Numbered from the stretch's first letter, positions 7,680 through 18,598 are shown. The stretch: DNA of 64,000 nucleotides from Unio delphinus (GCA_029339505.1 JAQISU010000210.1:10553501-10617500), one strand, 5' to 3'. The notes: generated by a model from the sequence alone, not told the origin. Translations and numbers: made by a program.

Positions 7680-8339
7680 ATGGATATAATTGATTTTTCA
7701 GCGACTAAAAGAAGAGAACCAATTAAGCATCATGCAGCGCTACCAAACTCTATCCGGATGATTATAATCGGGCCATCTGGATCCGGTAAAACGCAATTGT
7801 TGCTCAATTTAATAATGAGATGGATGAAGTGGGATAAGTTGTATTTCATTGCCCCTAGCGTAGATGATCAACGATGTTATGAAGTGTTAAAGGATTTTAA
7901 CGAGAATGCATCAGAAATTAAGGGTGAGAACGCCATTGATTTTATAACCGATATCGATGAAGCACCGAGTATTGATGATATTGATGGAGATATTAACAAT
8001 TTAGTCGTATACGACGATATAATGTTGGATAAACAAAAAAATCCTGCTAGAATATTTTCCCGTGGGCGTCACAAAAACACTGACGTGATATATGTCACTC
8101 AACGCTACACTCAGGTTCCAAAAGTCATCAGAGATAACTGCAATTTATTGTCTGTATTCAACGGAGTTGATACTCATACGCTACGAAATATTTGGCAGAC
8201 ATGGTGTTCTGATATGGACTTCAATCAATTTAGAGATTTCTTTAGTCATGCTCAGTCGACTCCGCACGGATTCGCAACAATAAATTTACATGATCCTCGG
8301 ACACGATATCGTATCGGACTGGATCAAATATTCGGTTAA
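7680..8339 (+). CDS. FtsK/HerA-like genome-packaging ATPase
   Basis: The frame opens at an ATG at 7668 (223 codons). The Met at 7680 (MDIIDFSATKRREP) looks like the better start because the first ATG is only 5 bp from the divergent zinc-ribbon ATG. In 223-residue numbering Walker A is GPSGSGKT at 35-42 and Walker B is NLVVYDDIM at 111-119, followed by a sensor-like region with FSRGRHKNTDVIYVTQRY. This matches the A32-like ATPases of Polintons and adintoviruses, which pump DNA into capsids. It is the last gene before the right terminus. Its presence argues that the element descends from a virion-forming lineage. Confidence 0.9.
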   Translation: MDIIDFSATKRREPIKHHAALPNSIRMIIIGPSGSGKTQLLLNLIMRWMKWDKLYFIAPSVDDQRCYEVLKDFNENASEIKGENAIDFITDIDEAPSIDDIDGDINNLVVYDDIMLDKQKNPARIFSRGRHKNTDVIYVTQRYTQVPKVIRDNCNLLSVFNGVDTHTLRNIWQTWCSDMDFNQFRDFFSHAQSTPHGFATINLHDPRTRYRIGLDQIFG

Positions 8340-8380
8340 AATCATTTTATTATTTTTGTTAACCCAGAACTGAAAACTTT

Positions 8381-8608
8381 AGCAGCAGAGAGGGTGGATG
8401 ACAACAAGTTGCGACCAAAATTAATTAAAAAATCGTTTTCATTTTTTTAGTTAAAATAATTTCGTAGGGAGATTTCAATCAATTTTTTGTCTGAAAACGT
8501 TGTAGGGTTCGCCTTTTTTTGGTTAAAATAAGATCGTAGGAAGGCTCGTTTTAGGATTTCAATCAAATTTTGTCTGAAAACGTTGTAGGATTCACCCTCT
8601 CTGCTGCT
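8381..8608. repeat. Right-terminal region of the Polinton-like element: 16-bp inverted repeat with direct repeats
   Basis: AGCAGCAGAGAGGGTG at 8381-8396 is the exact reverse complement of 8593-8608. Between them lie two imperfect direct copies (about 8450-8513 and 8522-8597) that share GTTAAAATAA, TCGTAGG, GATTTCAATCAA and TTTTGTCTGAAAACGTTGTAGG. The outer arm marks the likely end of the element. Confidence 0.6.
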
Positions 8609-9230
8609 TCCTAAATGTACATGACCGCGTTAAGTATAGTTCCAAATAAATGCTATACTTCAAGAATATTAAAGAGCACTTTGTAATTCCAGTGAATAAT
8701 AAATTGAATGAATAAATCATCCCTCATTAAACATTGAACACAAAAGTAAGACTTATTCCGCTGTGAATATTAAGGCAAGAATAAGTTATCCAGAAAAATA
8801 GTTTTTATACCACTCCACTTGACCTAGATGGCAATTACTATTTCCGGAAATACTCTGAAAACCTAATGGAAATCATTTCTGGAACTTTCTAAGGTATCAG
8901 TTATATATTTAACTTGATATGAGGCAAACATGAATTTTTAGTCTAATAACAGAAAATAATGGCTATGTTTAATGCTGTTTAAAAAATAAATGTCACTGGT
9001 CAGGGAGACCATGAATTCGATTTTGGACGAACTTCAAATGCCAAAAGCATATATACACAGCATAATCATTACGAAAAGCCAACAAACTATACAACATTAA
9101 TAGCGAAAACAACTCATCTTGTAAAGCAAATCAAACATTTATTTAATAAAGGTTTCGTTTATAAATTTTTCAAAACTACATTAAATTAAAATTTAAAAAT
9201 ATAATGTCTTATAAATTACACTAAATATAC
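8609..9230. other. No gene recognised; AT-rich flank
   Basis: Host or retroelement-flank sequence between the Polinton end and the Gypsy fossil. The integrase region expected downstream of RNase H in a Gypsy element could not be recognised here. Confidence 0.5.
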
Positions 9231-9239
9231 ATGAATAAT

Positions 9240-10620
9240 ATAATACTTATATGTACGTGCAAGTGCATCTGCAGGTTGATTATCGTTCCTTTCAAATGCC
9301 TGAAATATTGTAATCATGCAATATCAAACTCTACCATAATAATCTCTGATTTTTGGTTTTCCTAATGCATGCAAGAGGGTCGAGAGCGCTAAATTCAAGA
9401 GGAGTAGGAGCTGAATTACTATACTCTTCAAAGGTTTGCAAAACCTTTATCAAAGCCAAACATTCCTTGGCTGTGAAATAATTTCTCTGTTGCCTTTTTA
9501 ATTGTTTAGAAAAATACACTTGATGAACTTCACCATTTTTACCTTGATTTATCAATACTTCACAAACCAATTCATCACGTGAATGAAGAGACATTGTGAA
9601 TCATTGACTGCAATTTGGAAAAAACTAATGCGCTCTTGAGTATGACCTTCAATGTATAAACAAAACACTCCTGGTATTTTTTCAGACAAAATACAACTTG
9701 TTTTCCTACTCCAAATATCGGTCCGGGACTCGGAAATAATGGGAACGTTTAAGTACAATGTACGATAATATTGCAGCCATTCCCAAACATTGCATCAGTT
9801 ACATACTGACATTTTTCAGACCAATGAAATTTGATTTATTTACTCAAAATAATAGTCAGGTATTCAACCATAAACAAAATTTCCGATAATATTAAATAAT
9901 AGTCAAAAAGCTCAGCAATTTCTTTTAATTATTGACATAGAAAACGTAGAGATAACCTTGATTTATCTTTAATGGGTTCAACTTGAAAGTATCCCGCAAT
10001 ATGTCATATGAATGTAACGCAAGAACAACAAAACTCACGTTTGGATAAATTAAATGTCAAAGATGCATCAAATAGTCTAACAAAGAATTAGAAATGGTTT
10101 TCATGTGATCTTTCCCGGTGTCGCTGTAGGTGATGATGCCATCGATGTATAAGTCTCATTTATATAGACCAGACATAATTATGTTTATTAAACGTTGGAA
10201 AGTAATAGGGGAAACCTTTCATGCCAAACGGCATCATTTTATATTCGCAAAGCTCATCAGGAGTTACGAATGTCGAAATTTCGTTTATCCTTTCTATGAG
10301 TGGAAATTTGTGATCAATTTTACATTTATAATGTTGTTAATGCAACGATCAATACTGTATTGGTAAAGCTGTTCGTTTGTCTATGGTCGGTAAACATGCG
10401 GAAAGAATTATTGGCTTCATCACAAGAATAAATGGTTAATTTTAATCATTTTTGTTTTCTTGGTGCGATAAAATGATTCTCGAACAAATAATGAATTTCT
10501 TGTTTCAAACATTGTGTTTTGGGACATTTTATATCGTACGGATGATGATTCACGTGTGTGAAATCTAATAATTTCAACGTCTCTGTTGATTTTATTTCTT
10601 CCTGTTGGAACATCTGGGAA
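9240..10620 (-). pseudogene. Decayed Ty3/Gypsy pol: reverse transcriptase and RNase H fossil
   Basis: Reading the minus strand across frames gives, in order, ESSSVRYKM, a degenerate palm entry, EISTFVTPDELCEYKMMPFGMKG (RT blocks 3-4), then YIDGIITYSDT in the place of the catalytic Y-x-DD box (second Asp replaced by Gly) and DASLTFNLSKREF. Then comes RNase H sequence at 9594-9331 with VYFSKQLKRQQRNYFTAKECLALIKVLQTFEEY and, near 9260, an NQPADALART end. Stops and frameshifts are frequent, so it is inactive. The pattern follows Mag/Steamer-type Gypsy elements. A matching LTR and primer binding site lie upstream at 11.4-11.6 kb. Confidence 0.8.
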
Positions 10621-11431
10621 AAAGTTTACATGTCCAGCTGAGAAACTTCCTGGTCCTAATTATTTCATATTACTGAATTCCAAAGTTTAGCTACACAGTT
10701 TCGACACTAATAGACTATATGTTGAGGTTTGCACCGAGACAAGGAAATCCCAGTCAACGGTTTACATTATCTGTCTCCCCTAGAGGCTTGCCGATGAATA
10801 AGAACATATGATGTAACAATGAGATTGGGATTTCCTCTTCTCAGTGCAAACCCCAACGTAGATTTGTTTTTTCACCCAATAATTTCCTTTAAAGTAAGAA
10901 AGAACTTCTCACTTGTGCAATACAGTTCGAGAGCAAATGTTTACGTTCGGTGCATTAATACTGTAATAAATTTGGACGTTTAGCCAGTTAGTAGGAACAA
11001 ACATCACAGAGAGGAGTGTTAGTGAATTTGAACCATGCTGGGTTCGTTAGTAGTGATTTTAGGCACAAGCCGAATGACTGTCCCTTTCAGTAACATAGTC
11101 CATATTAAAATTCAGCGGTGTATACAAGTATTGTGATTGAAAAGGCAGCATTTATGGTTGGAAATCAGTAAATTATAGAATGGAATCAATAAGTTGGAAC
11201 TTGGTAGGTACCGTTTATGTGTCCATAGTGGAAAATGGGCGTATGTATATGAGCGTGATACGACGGAAATTCTGTGGAATCACTGGCCTAGGGTCGCGCA
11301 GTTAAATATTTCCCAGTTAGTAAGGGAATACTGGTGCAATTTATATGGCATGACAAGCTATCGGTACGGAAAACGGATGATAATGAATAAAAACCATGCA
11401 AAGGTGCAGTTAATGGACGTTTGGGCAAGTT
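10621..11431. other. Presumed decayed gag region with a fold-back repeat
   Basis: This stretch lies between the primer binding site and the RT fossil, so it should hold gag on the minus strand. I could not recognise a nucleocapsid motif. The open frame at 11194-11454 on the plus strand is probably chance. Confidence 0.4.
10718..10860. repeat. Fold-back repeat, possible MITE
   Basis: An arm at about 10718-10755 (GTTGAGGTTTGCACCGAGAC, then AAGGAAATCCCA) pairs imperfectly with about 10824-10860 (TGGGATTTCCTCTTCTCAG, then TGCAAACCCCAACG). The arms are about 35 bp with a spacer near 70 bp. Confidence 0.5.
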
Positions 11432-11449
11432 GTCTCCTCTGGGTCGCCA
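11432..11449 (-). promoter_or_regulatory. Candidate tRNA primer binding site of the Gypsy fossil
   Basis: Two nucleotides after the LTR end (TAATCA on the minus strand) the sequence reads TGGCGACCCAGAGGAGAC. The TGG start and the spacing are as expected for a primer binding site. Confidence 0.55.
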
Positions 11450-11451
11450 AT

Positions 11452-11620
11452 TGATTAGAGCAAAGATTATTAGTTATAGCAGACACGTCTTTCTTTCCAT
11501 TTTACAACTCAAGTTGTATGGAAGTCTTTGGAAATTTGGGGAAAACTTATGACTCCCAGCGTGACTCGCGCCAGGGTTTTGACACCGCTCGGTCAAGTGA
11601 ATACCCCTGTGCGTGTAACA
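11452..11620 (-). mobile_element. 5' LTR of the Steamer-like Ty3/Gypsy fossil (169 bp)
   Basis: On the minus strand it begins TGTTACACGC and ends CTCTAATCA, the TG...CA pattern of LTRs. It aligns along its length to 19099-19265 on the plus strand, including the shared block TATGGAAGTCTTTGGAAA (reverse-complemented there). The short length resembles the LTRs of Steamer-type elements in bivalves. No 3' LTR was found below 9.2 kb. Confidence 0.7.
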
Positions 11621-12063
11621 ATACAAATATCTTAATGGGGACTGTGATGTAATTGTGTCATCCGAAGAGGACAGTTAATATGCGTGAGTTAAACAAATAA
11701 CAACATAAAACGCTTCATTGTATTGAGGTATTATCACTTTTTAAAATATCGATGTTTTATGAAATAATAAAAAAAAAAATTAAAAAATAGTTAATATGTT
11801 TTACACGAAAATGTTTCACTTTCATCAGTTTAAATTAGATAATAATGTTGTAAACAATGGAGCGATACGGAGTCCACACCTCTGTTGTAGTGTGTAGACT
11901 ATTAGCATAACGAAACCTTACATGTATCATGAGTGTCCGTGTTTGGGTTATTCACGGGTAATTAGTGATTTGTGTCACTATTGTACATAAGTCTTATTAG
12001 CTGAAACTGTGACTGGAAGTCCTCGCTGGCTCATTCGGTTGCAACTAAGTTGATTTCTTTGTT
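11621..12063. other. No gene recognised
   Basis: AT-rich sequence between the LTR and a SINE. I see no repeat or coding signal. Confidence 0.5.
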
Positions 12064-12363
12064 TGTGTGATTATGATTTTGAACGTAGCTTTAACAATTT
12101 TTCTGTCATACCGCTACGATGTCTGCAGTGAGGCAGTTGATTGAGATGCCTAGCGCTGGGGCATCATGCCGCAGACATTTAGCATGATGTCCCACCCCGT
12201 CACATTAACATGACGCCAGGCCGACCAGTCTTAAATTAACATATTAATACTGAGCGCCAAGCGAGGCAGCTGTTAGTACCATTTTTGTAACTCATTGGCA
12301 TGACTCGGCCGAGGATCGAACCCACGACCTCCTGCTCTAACCAATAGGCCACCGGAGCGGTCC
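12064..12363 (-). mobile_element. tRNA-derived SINE, family A copy 1
   Basis: On the minus strand the head reads CTCCGGTGGCCTATTGGTTA (box-A-like) and then GGGTTCGATCC (box B). The body contains CAGCTGCCTCGCTTGGCGCT, GGCCTGG and CAGACATCGTAGCG, and it ends in AAAATCATAATCACACAAAC. About 16 nt of the anticodon region are deleted relative to the other copies. Confidence 0.8.
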
Positions 12364-12445
12364 AACTAAGTTAAATGAATGATTAACACGGCTTTCTGTA
12401 TCAACATACTCCTTTAACATAATAAAATCCCAAGGAAAAAAAAAA

Positions 12446-12512
<67 letters not shown>

Positions 12513-13301
12513 TAGAATTTAGAAACACGTGTGGGTACCATGCTGCATGAGTTGACTAGCCGTCTCGTTATTTCAATAGTCATCATCCGGTTTACATTAT
12601 TTTCAGGCTGTTCGTTTCCGTTAATTAGTCAAATCCAGGGCACTCCACTTAAAACGTATGTATGTGTAAGTCATTAGATAACAAAGAACGCCAATGCTCG
12701 TGAAATAAATAACACAACGTTAAGAGAAACTCAAAACATATTGCACTGATAGGTAATATATACAAGAGTAAAATAATTAAAAGAAAGGGTAAAATAAAAT
12801 TTAAAACGAGTAAAATAATGTAAAACAAAATCCGATTATACACAATATACAGATATACACCCTTCTTGTCCACGCTTTTGAAACAAAAGTACAAAAGTCA
12901 TGCATTGCTGTTGTTGACATCGCTCTCCCAAAAGTACCTCTGACGATAGTTACAAAATCAAATGCAAATATCAGAAGCATGATTCCTTTGCTTTAACGCC
13001 TGAGCTTAACCTCTAGGATTTTGTAAACCTATTTCAAACACCGAGCAAATAAAGTCTAGTTATCAGCTGACCTCAGTAATGATGCTTAATATCTTCTCTG
13101 ACACATTTAGTATACTACCGAATATTCCAACATAGGCATGTTTGAAGTCTTCACATTTCCTTCCTTAGCTAAATTATGTTTGCAAATCCTAAATTGTCTT
13201 TCTTCCCAGACCCAAAAACTGTATTCAGTTGCGAATGATAGTACAAATATTCGATGCCAATCCTAATTTTAGCAACGTGTTCGTTTATGTTAAAATAATG
13301 T
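12364..13301. other. Intergenic, with a TA/GA microsatellite
   Basis: (TA)n followed by (GA)n occupies about 12446-12508. The rest is AT-rich with no recognisable gene. It includes the 3' flank of the GPCR gene. Confidence 0.6.
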
Positions 13302-14369
13302 TTATAGCATACCAGATGTCGTAATCACTGAGCTCTGACTACCAGGTGTAGTATATCTTGTCTTTCTACAACAGACCACGTTTTTAATTCCGTTCCATAA
13401 GGTATGTGTATAGAACGTGTACAATATAGGATTAATGCAGCTATTCATGTAAGCCAAACAATTCGCTGCATATAATATGGATGCAAATGTCACAGTTGAA
13501 TGTTCTTCCTTTGAGACATGCGTATAGAGCATAATAACCTGAAGTGGCATCCAGCATATTGCAAAGACTGTCACCACCAAAACCACCATCTTTGTGATAC
13601 GTTTGCTAGCATGCAAGCGAATTTGGTCTCCATTATTCTGTCCCGTGGGAGATTTTCCAGTTAGGAATACTTTCAACAGATGTCCGTAAAGAACAAACAA
13701 CAAAATCATGGGTAACATATAAGCAAACATAAATAAGCATATTGAAGTGGCATCATCGAAATGGTGAGTGCAAACCATTCCATGTTCGTAAATATGTTCT
13801 GGGCTCATATTTACTTCTTTAGCAATAAATATAAAGGGAATATTTCCTAATATGACGAGGCTCCATAAGGCAATAAGTGCAATGTAGCCGTTTTGTTTTG
13901 TACGCAGCATTATGGCCCTAATTGGATGTGCTAAATCAATATATCTGTCCAAAGAAATGAGCACGAGTGTGTACATCTTTGCAATGTAGAAAACATAATC
14001 TAGATACGTGTGAATCCGGCACCAAATGTCCCCAAACGGCCAGAAGTGTAAAGCCAGGTATATGGCTTTGAAGGACACACAAAATACAACATAGAGTGTA
14101 TCAATTATAGCTAAGTTTGTTATCAGATACTTTGTTATTCCTTTAATTGTATTGTGGTGCAGAATAACAGCTATTGTCAAGATGTTGCCAAGCAATCCAA
14201 ATATAATGATAAGTCCAAATAATACTGGAATGATGATTCTTGTTAAATTTAAAAATTTCACAATCTCTTCGTATTTTTCCATATCCATATCATATGTAAT
14301 GTTATATGTTGACCTGTTCCAGAAATAAATATAATCAATATCTTCGTACATCAGTATCGTACTTTCCAT
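13302..14369 (-). CDS. Rhodopsin-family neuropeptide GPCR, galanin/allatostatin-A-like
   Basis: 355 residues in one exon. The Tyr-rich, acidic N-terminus has N-glycosylation sites (NRS, NIT, NLT). TM1 has G61-N62. C117 (DIWCRI) and C200 (GMVCTHH) form the usual disulfide. TM3 ends DRY at 141-143, followed by IDLAHP. TM6 has CWMP at 272-275 and TM7 has NPILY at 313-317 in AYMNSCINPILYTFY. The short third loop, FWPFGDIWC and the TM6-7 segments resemble galanin and allatostatin-A (buccalin) receptors; the subfamily is inference. The C-tail has a CC pair (VVCCRK), a likely palmitoylation site. Upstream, ATCACAG|GCAGC before the ATG could be a splice acceptor for a 5' UTR intron. All hallmark residues are intact. 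Confidence 0.88.
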   Translation of the reverse strand: MESTILMYEDIDYIYFWNRSTYNITYDMDMEKYEEIVKFLNLTRIIIPVLFGLIIIFGLLGNILTIAVILHHNTIKGITKYLITNLAIIDTLYVVFCVSFKAIYLALHFWPFGDIWCRIHTYLDYVFYIAKMYTLVLISLDRYIDLAHPIRAIMLRTKQNGYIALIALWSLVILGNIPFIFIAKEVNMSPEHIYEHGMVCTHHFDDATSICLFMFAYMLPMILLFVLYGHLLKVFLTGKSPTGQNNGDQIRLHASKRITKMVVLVVTVFAICWMPLQVIMLYTHVSKEEHSTVTFASILYAANCLAYMNSCINPILYTFYTHTLWNGIKNVVCCRKTRYTTPGSQSSVITTSGML

Positions 14370-15178
14370 TGTTGCTGCCTGTGATATTACGTTGGTTGTT
14401 GTACTCTGTCTGGTGATTCTGATGTATTAAGAATAACCTTTCCCTCTGTTATTCCCTTTTCTCTGTGAAGAAACAATTCAGAATTATTACGTTCATTTTC
14501 TTGGTTAAAAAGAAATACATGCATCAAAAACATCATTAAGGTATTTTTAATTATAATTACACCTAATATGACGAAATTCAATAATGCTATATTAGTGCGC
14601 GTGCCATTTTAAAACTTGATACACAAAAAAATGAATTTGTTTTAACATTGGAAGAAATTGGAACAGTGAAAACTAGTAACATGTTTTGTTTTTTAAAAAA
14701 CGCAAGACACATAACACGAAATTGCTCCAAACATCCCATCAAACAGCAATGATTAACAATGGTACGATAAATTTCTAGAAAACTTAATTTTTGATCATTT
14801 TATTTGTAATTAAGTACCGCATACAACATTCTTGAAACTTTATTTCTACGTCGTAAGTATAAAAGCAACCGAATGTATGCATGCATCATTCAACTTCCTA
14901 AGAAAACATCTCGGATATATTGATTTCCAATAAATAATGCAATACATTTCATACATTTAGATTTTAGGAAGGTTTCATTTAGTGCTTATGTGCAAAACCG
15001 TACATATAATGCAGTATATTAGGATTGTGTATGATTGTGATTTCCTTTTCTATTTTATGATCTTTAAATTTTTCTTAAATAGAATAGAACAAATAGGAGA
15101 TAGAAAAGAACAAACAGGAGATAGAATAGAACAAATAAGAAAAAATGCATGTCCCCCACCATGACCAAGCCGCAAAAA
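14370..15178. other. 5' flank of the GPCR gene, no second gene recognised
   Basis: AT-rich. At about 15080-15145 there are three imperfect copies of a unit like AGAATAGAACAAATAGGAGAT. The minus-strand frame at 14387-14581 is probably 5' UTR or chance. Confidence 0.5.
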
Positions 15179-15274
15179 TCAATAATTATTTGAGGAATAC
15201 AAATATATGCGACTACCCTCAGCAGTTATCATTACACATCCAAAATCAACTGATGTGATCAAAAAATCAAGACC

Positions 15275-15275
<1 letters not shown>

Positions 15276-15314
<39 letters not shown>

Positions 15315-15382
15315 TACATACATACATACATACATACATACATACATACATACATACATACATACATACATACATACATACT
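15276..15382. repeat. (CA)n and (CATA)n microsatellites
   Basis: (CA)n at about 15279-15310 passes directly into (CATA)n up to about 15380. Frames through it are low-complexity artefacts. Confidence 0.95.
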
Positions 15383-15397
15383 TTGACTTTACTCCGA

Positions 15398-15467
<70 letters not shown>

Positions 15468-15482
15468 TCGGAGTAAAGTCAA
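15383..15482. repeat. Perfect 100-bp palindrome: 18-bp arms around (TA)32
   Basis: TTGACTTTACTCCGAAGA at 15383-15400 is exactly reverse-complemented at 15465-15482, and the whole interior is self-complementary TA. It should extrude as a cruciform. No gene is involved. Confidence 0.9.
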
Positions 15483-16030
15483 CCATCATAATTGATTGCA
15501 TATTCAATTTCGTAATTAGCATGATAAGAATAAGCTGGTCGCAGGACAAATCATTAAAAATAATACATGTATTATTTTCAGATTTCGCTATTACAAGAAA
15601 AATGATAGACCTTAAGATGTAATCCATCATTACAATAACAATTTATTATTCGGAAGCATATATTCATTGGTAAAGGCTTACCTGTTCTAAAATTACACAG
15701 GTGTATCCTATATTTTTTCTCGGTTGTATCCTATATATTAGTTGTATCCTATATGTTGGTTGTAACCGATATAGTTTTTGTTGTATCTCAATTTCTCACC
15801 AAAAGCGGATACATATATCCAAACATATGCACGAAACAGTATCTACGAAGCGCAATGAAGTTTGTACAAAATGTAAGAGAGCTTGTTAAAGAACCATTGC
15901 ACAAGGTCACGTGATATGAGCGAATCTGAAACTTTTGCATATCGCGTAAGTATATACATGAGTGGTTGGAAAAATTGAGACTGGCTAGAGAATTAAAAAT
16001 CTAGTTCGCGACACGCCCTAGCATATGAAG
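15483..16030. other. No gene recognised
   Basis: AT-rich. A short degenerate direct repeat (GGTTGTATCCTATAT type) occurs at about 15700-15770. Confidence 0.5.
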
Positions 16031-16033
16031 CAT

Positions 16034-16650
16034 ACATGATAATTGTTTAATGTAATCACATGATTCTGATATAAACATCAATATGATAACTTTTACATGA
16101 TAATTGTTTAATGTAATCACATGATTCTGATACAAACATCAATATGATAACTTTTACATGATAATTGTTTAATGTAATCACATGATTCTGATATAAACAT
16201 CAATATGATAACTTTTACATGATAATTGTTTAATGTAATCACATGATTCTGATACAAACATCAATATGATAACTTTTACATGATAATTGTTTAATGTAAT
16301 CATATGATTCTGATACAAACATCAATATGATAACTTTTACATGATAATTGTTTAATGTAATCACATGATTCTGATACAAACATCAATATGATAACTTTTA
16401 CATGATAACTGTTTAATGTAATCACATGATTCTGATACAAACATCAATATGATAACTTTTACATGATAACTGTTTAATGTAATCACATGATTCTGATACA
16501 AACATCAATATGATAACTTTTACATGATAATTGTTTAATGTAATCACATGATTCTGATACAAACATCAATATGATAACTTTTACATGATAATTGTTAATG
16601 TAATCACACGATTCTGATACAAACATCAATATGATAACTTTTACATTCTC
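16034..16650. repeat. 61-bp minisatellite, about 10 copies
   Basis: The unit starts ACATGATAATTGTTTAATGT and ends GATAACTTTT. Copies differ by single substitutions (ATAAACA/ACAAACA, AATTG/AACTG), and one copy lacks a base. Confidence 0.95.
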
Positions 16651-16654
16651 ACAT

Positions 16655-18207
16655 TTCAAATAGATGAAAGTATGTTTGCTCAATTTCAATTATGGTATAT
16701 TCCTAAATGTATTAAAATTATACAGTTTTAAATGTAAAACAAACATAAGAATAAATGTACAATAATCTCATACGAAATTATAAACAGTTATAGCGACAAC
16801 CGCGTGTAACAGACCAAGAGATTATATATTTAACTTTATACTGTATCGTTACAAATGCATGCTTTGTCAAGAAAAAGGTTCGCATCGGAATTCTTTGAAG
16901 TCATAGACTGTGCTCACTGCGACATATTATAGATAGATAATAATTGGATTTATTCTTCAGGTTCTTGTCAGATTGCAATACCCATTTTACGAAAGTGATG
17001 TTAGGGTCTTGGGCGTCCTACTGATAAAACAATAGCAGACCTAAATATAATAACAATTTAACGTTTCGTGAAAATTTTCTAGATGTGTTTCAGATTTGGT
17101 ATAAACTTAAGTGATCTCTCACCATAGATATTTAAATAAAACATACACCTGTGTTACGGAATGATGTATACATATGAACAATGAACGTTCAATTTATAAA
17201 TCTAAATATATTAACGTACTTTATATAAATATTCTAAAGTTATGATATGATGTACATTAAATCGGTACATATTAAATTACGACATATAAATCTATACATA
17301 TTAAATTACGACATATAAATCTGTACATATTAAGGTACAATGTATAACGCATACTATTCATCCTATTTTACGTTATATAAATATGTACACATTAACGTAC
17401 TATCTATAGATACGTGCATATTAAGATACATTTTATAAATCCACAAATGTACAGTATTTAAATATATACATATTAAGATACGGTGTATAAAACTTAATGT
17501 ATAATGTATAAATCTGTACAAGATACATTATATAAACTTTAATGTATAATGTTAAAACTGTACATATTAAGATACGGTGTTTAAAACTTGCATGTGTATT
17601 GTTAAAATCTATACATATTAAGATACGGTGTATTAAACTTAGTGTATAATGTACAAATCTGTACATATACGTTATCAGTCTTACCTTATTGAAGAAACTC
17701 TCTACAAAGTTCTAAGTCGTACATCCGGTTAAGGTCTATTGGCATTACTAAGGCAGTGTTGTATATGTTGGTCTTAACTCTGCTTACAGACTAAAAGAAT
17801 GAGACAATAATAACGACAAAAATATTATTTTTAAATGTCTCACTTAATCGTAAATAATGACTCTATCAAGTATTGCAATCAAAGTATTCTGTACCACATT
17901 TGACATTTACTACAGAGTAACCATCTTCAAAATGATTGTTGTAATAATTTTTAATTTCAAACTATTTGTTGATGACCAAAAAAGTGGTGTTTTGAGAATG
18001 TCAGTGCATTATCATTTATAAATTAACTACTGCATTATTGGAAACTGAATGCCTTAATAAGTTTCAATCATTTGCCGTCTAATGTATGACGTGTGCACAA
18101 CATTTCTTTGTTTCGTTTCAATCTGGCTACATTCTGATATTTGTCAGAGTCAAAATCTTGTCGAAATAAATCATGAAAACAGTCTCTGAGGTCGTACTAT
18201 CTCTAAA
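16655..18207. other. Intergenic with degenerate ATA-rich repeats
   Basis: From about 17,200 to 17,690 many loose copies of TACATATTAAGATACGGTGT and GTATAATGT occur without a fixed period. No gene is recognised on either strand. Confidence 0.5.
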
Positions 18208-18517
18208 ACCTCTCCGGTGGCCAAGTGGTTAGAACATCCGCCGCGGAAGCGGGAGGTCGTGGGTTCTATCCCAGGCCGAGTCATACAATCGACTTACAAA
18301 AATGATATTAACAGCTGCCTCGCTTGGCGCTCAGCATTAGGAGGTTAGTGTTAAAACTGATCGGCCTGGTGTCAGAGTAATGTGACTAGGCGGGACGCCA
18401 TGCGATATGTCAGCGGCATGATGCCTCAGTACAAGACATCACTATCAACCATCTCACTGCAGACATTGTAGCGATATGACTGAATATTGTTTTTTAAAGC
18501 TATGTTCAAAATCCTAA

Positions 18518-18519
<2 letters not shown>
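18208..18519 (+). mobile_element. tRNA-derived SINE, family A copy 2
   Basis: Head TCTCCGGTGGCCAAGTGGTT, then GGAGGTCGTGGGTTCTATCC (box B), body with CAGCTGCCTCGCTTGGCGCT and CTGATCGGCCTGGTGTCAG. The tail AAAATCCTAATCACA runs straight into (CA)n. Confidence 0.85.

Positions 18520-18598
<79 letters not shown>

Larger units (their letters stand above)
1..8608. mobile_element. Polinton/Maverick-like (adintovirus-like) DNA element, left end outside window
   Basis: A compact block of genes on both strands, unlike the repeat-rich DNA to its right. It contains a retrovirus-type DD35E integrase, a family-B polymerase, an FtsK/HerA-like ATPase, a parvovirus-type phospholipase A2 and a small zinc ribbon. 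Integrase, polymerase and packaging ATPase together define Polintons in established knowledge. The right boundary is placed at the outer arm of a 16-bp inverted repeat whose outer end reads ...GCTGCT, so the element would begin AGCAGC on the other strand; Polinton termini usually begin AG. The left boundary and the target-site duplication cannot be seen. No capsid gene is recognised in the visible part, so whether this is a virus or a capsid-less transposon is open. Confidence 0.85.

Noticed and set aside
11194..11454. 86-codon plus-strand frame
   Set aside because: It overlaps the primer binding site and presumed gag region of the minus-strand Gypsy fossil and has no recognisable domain.
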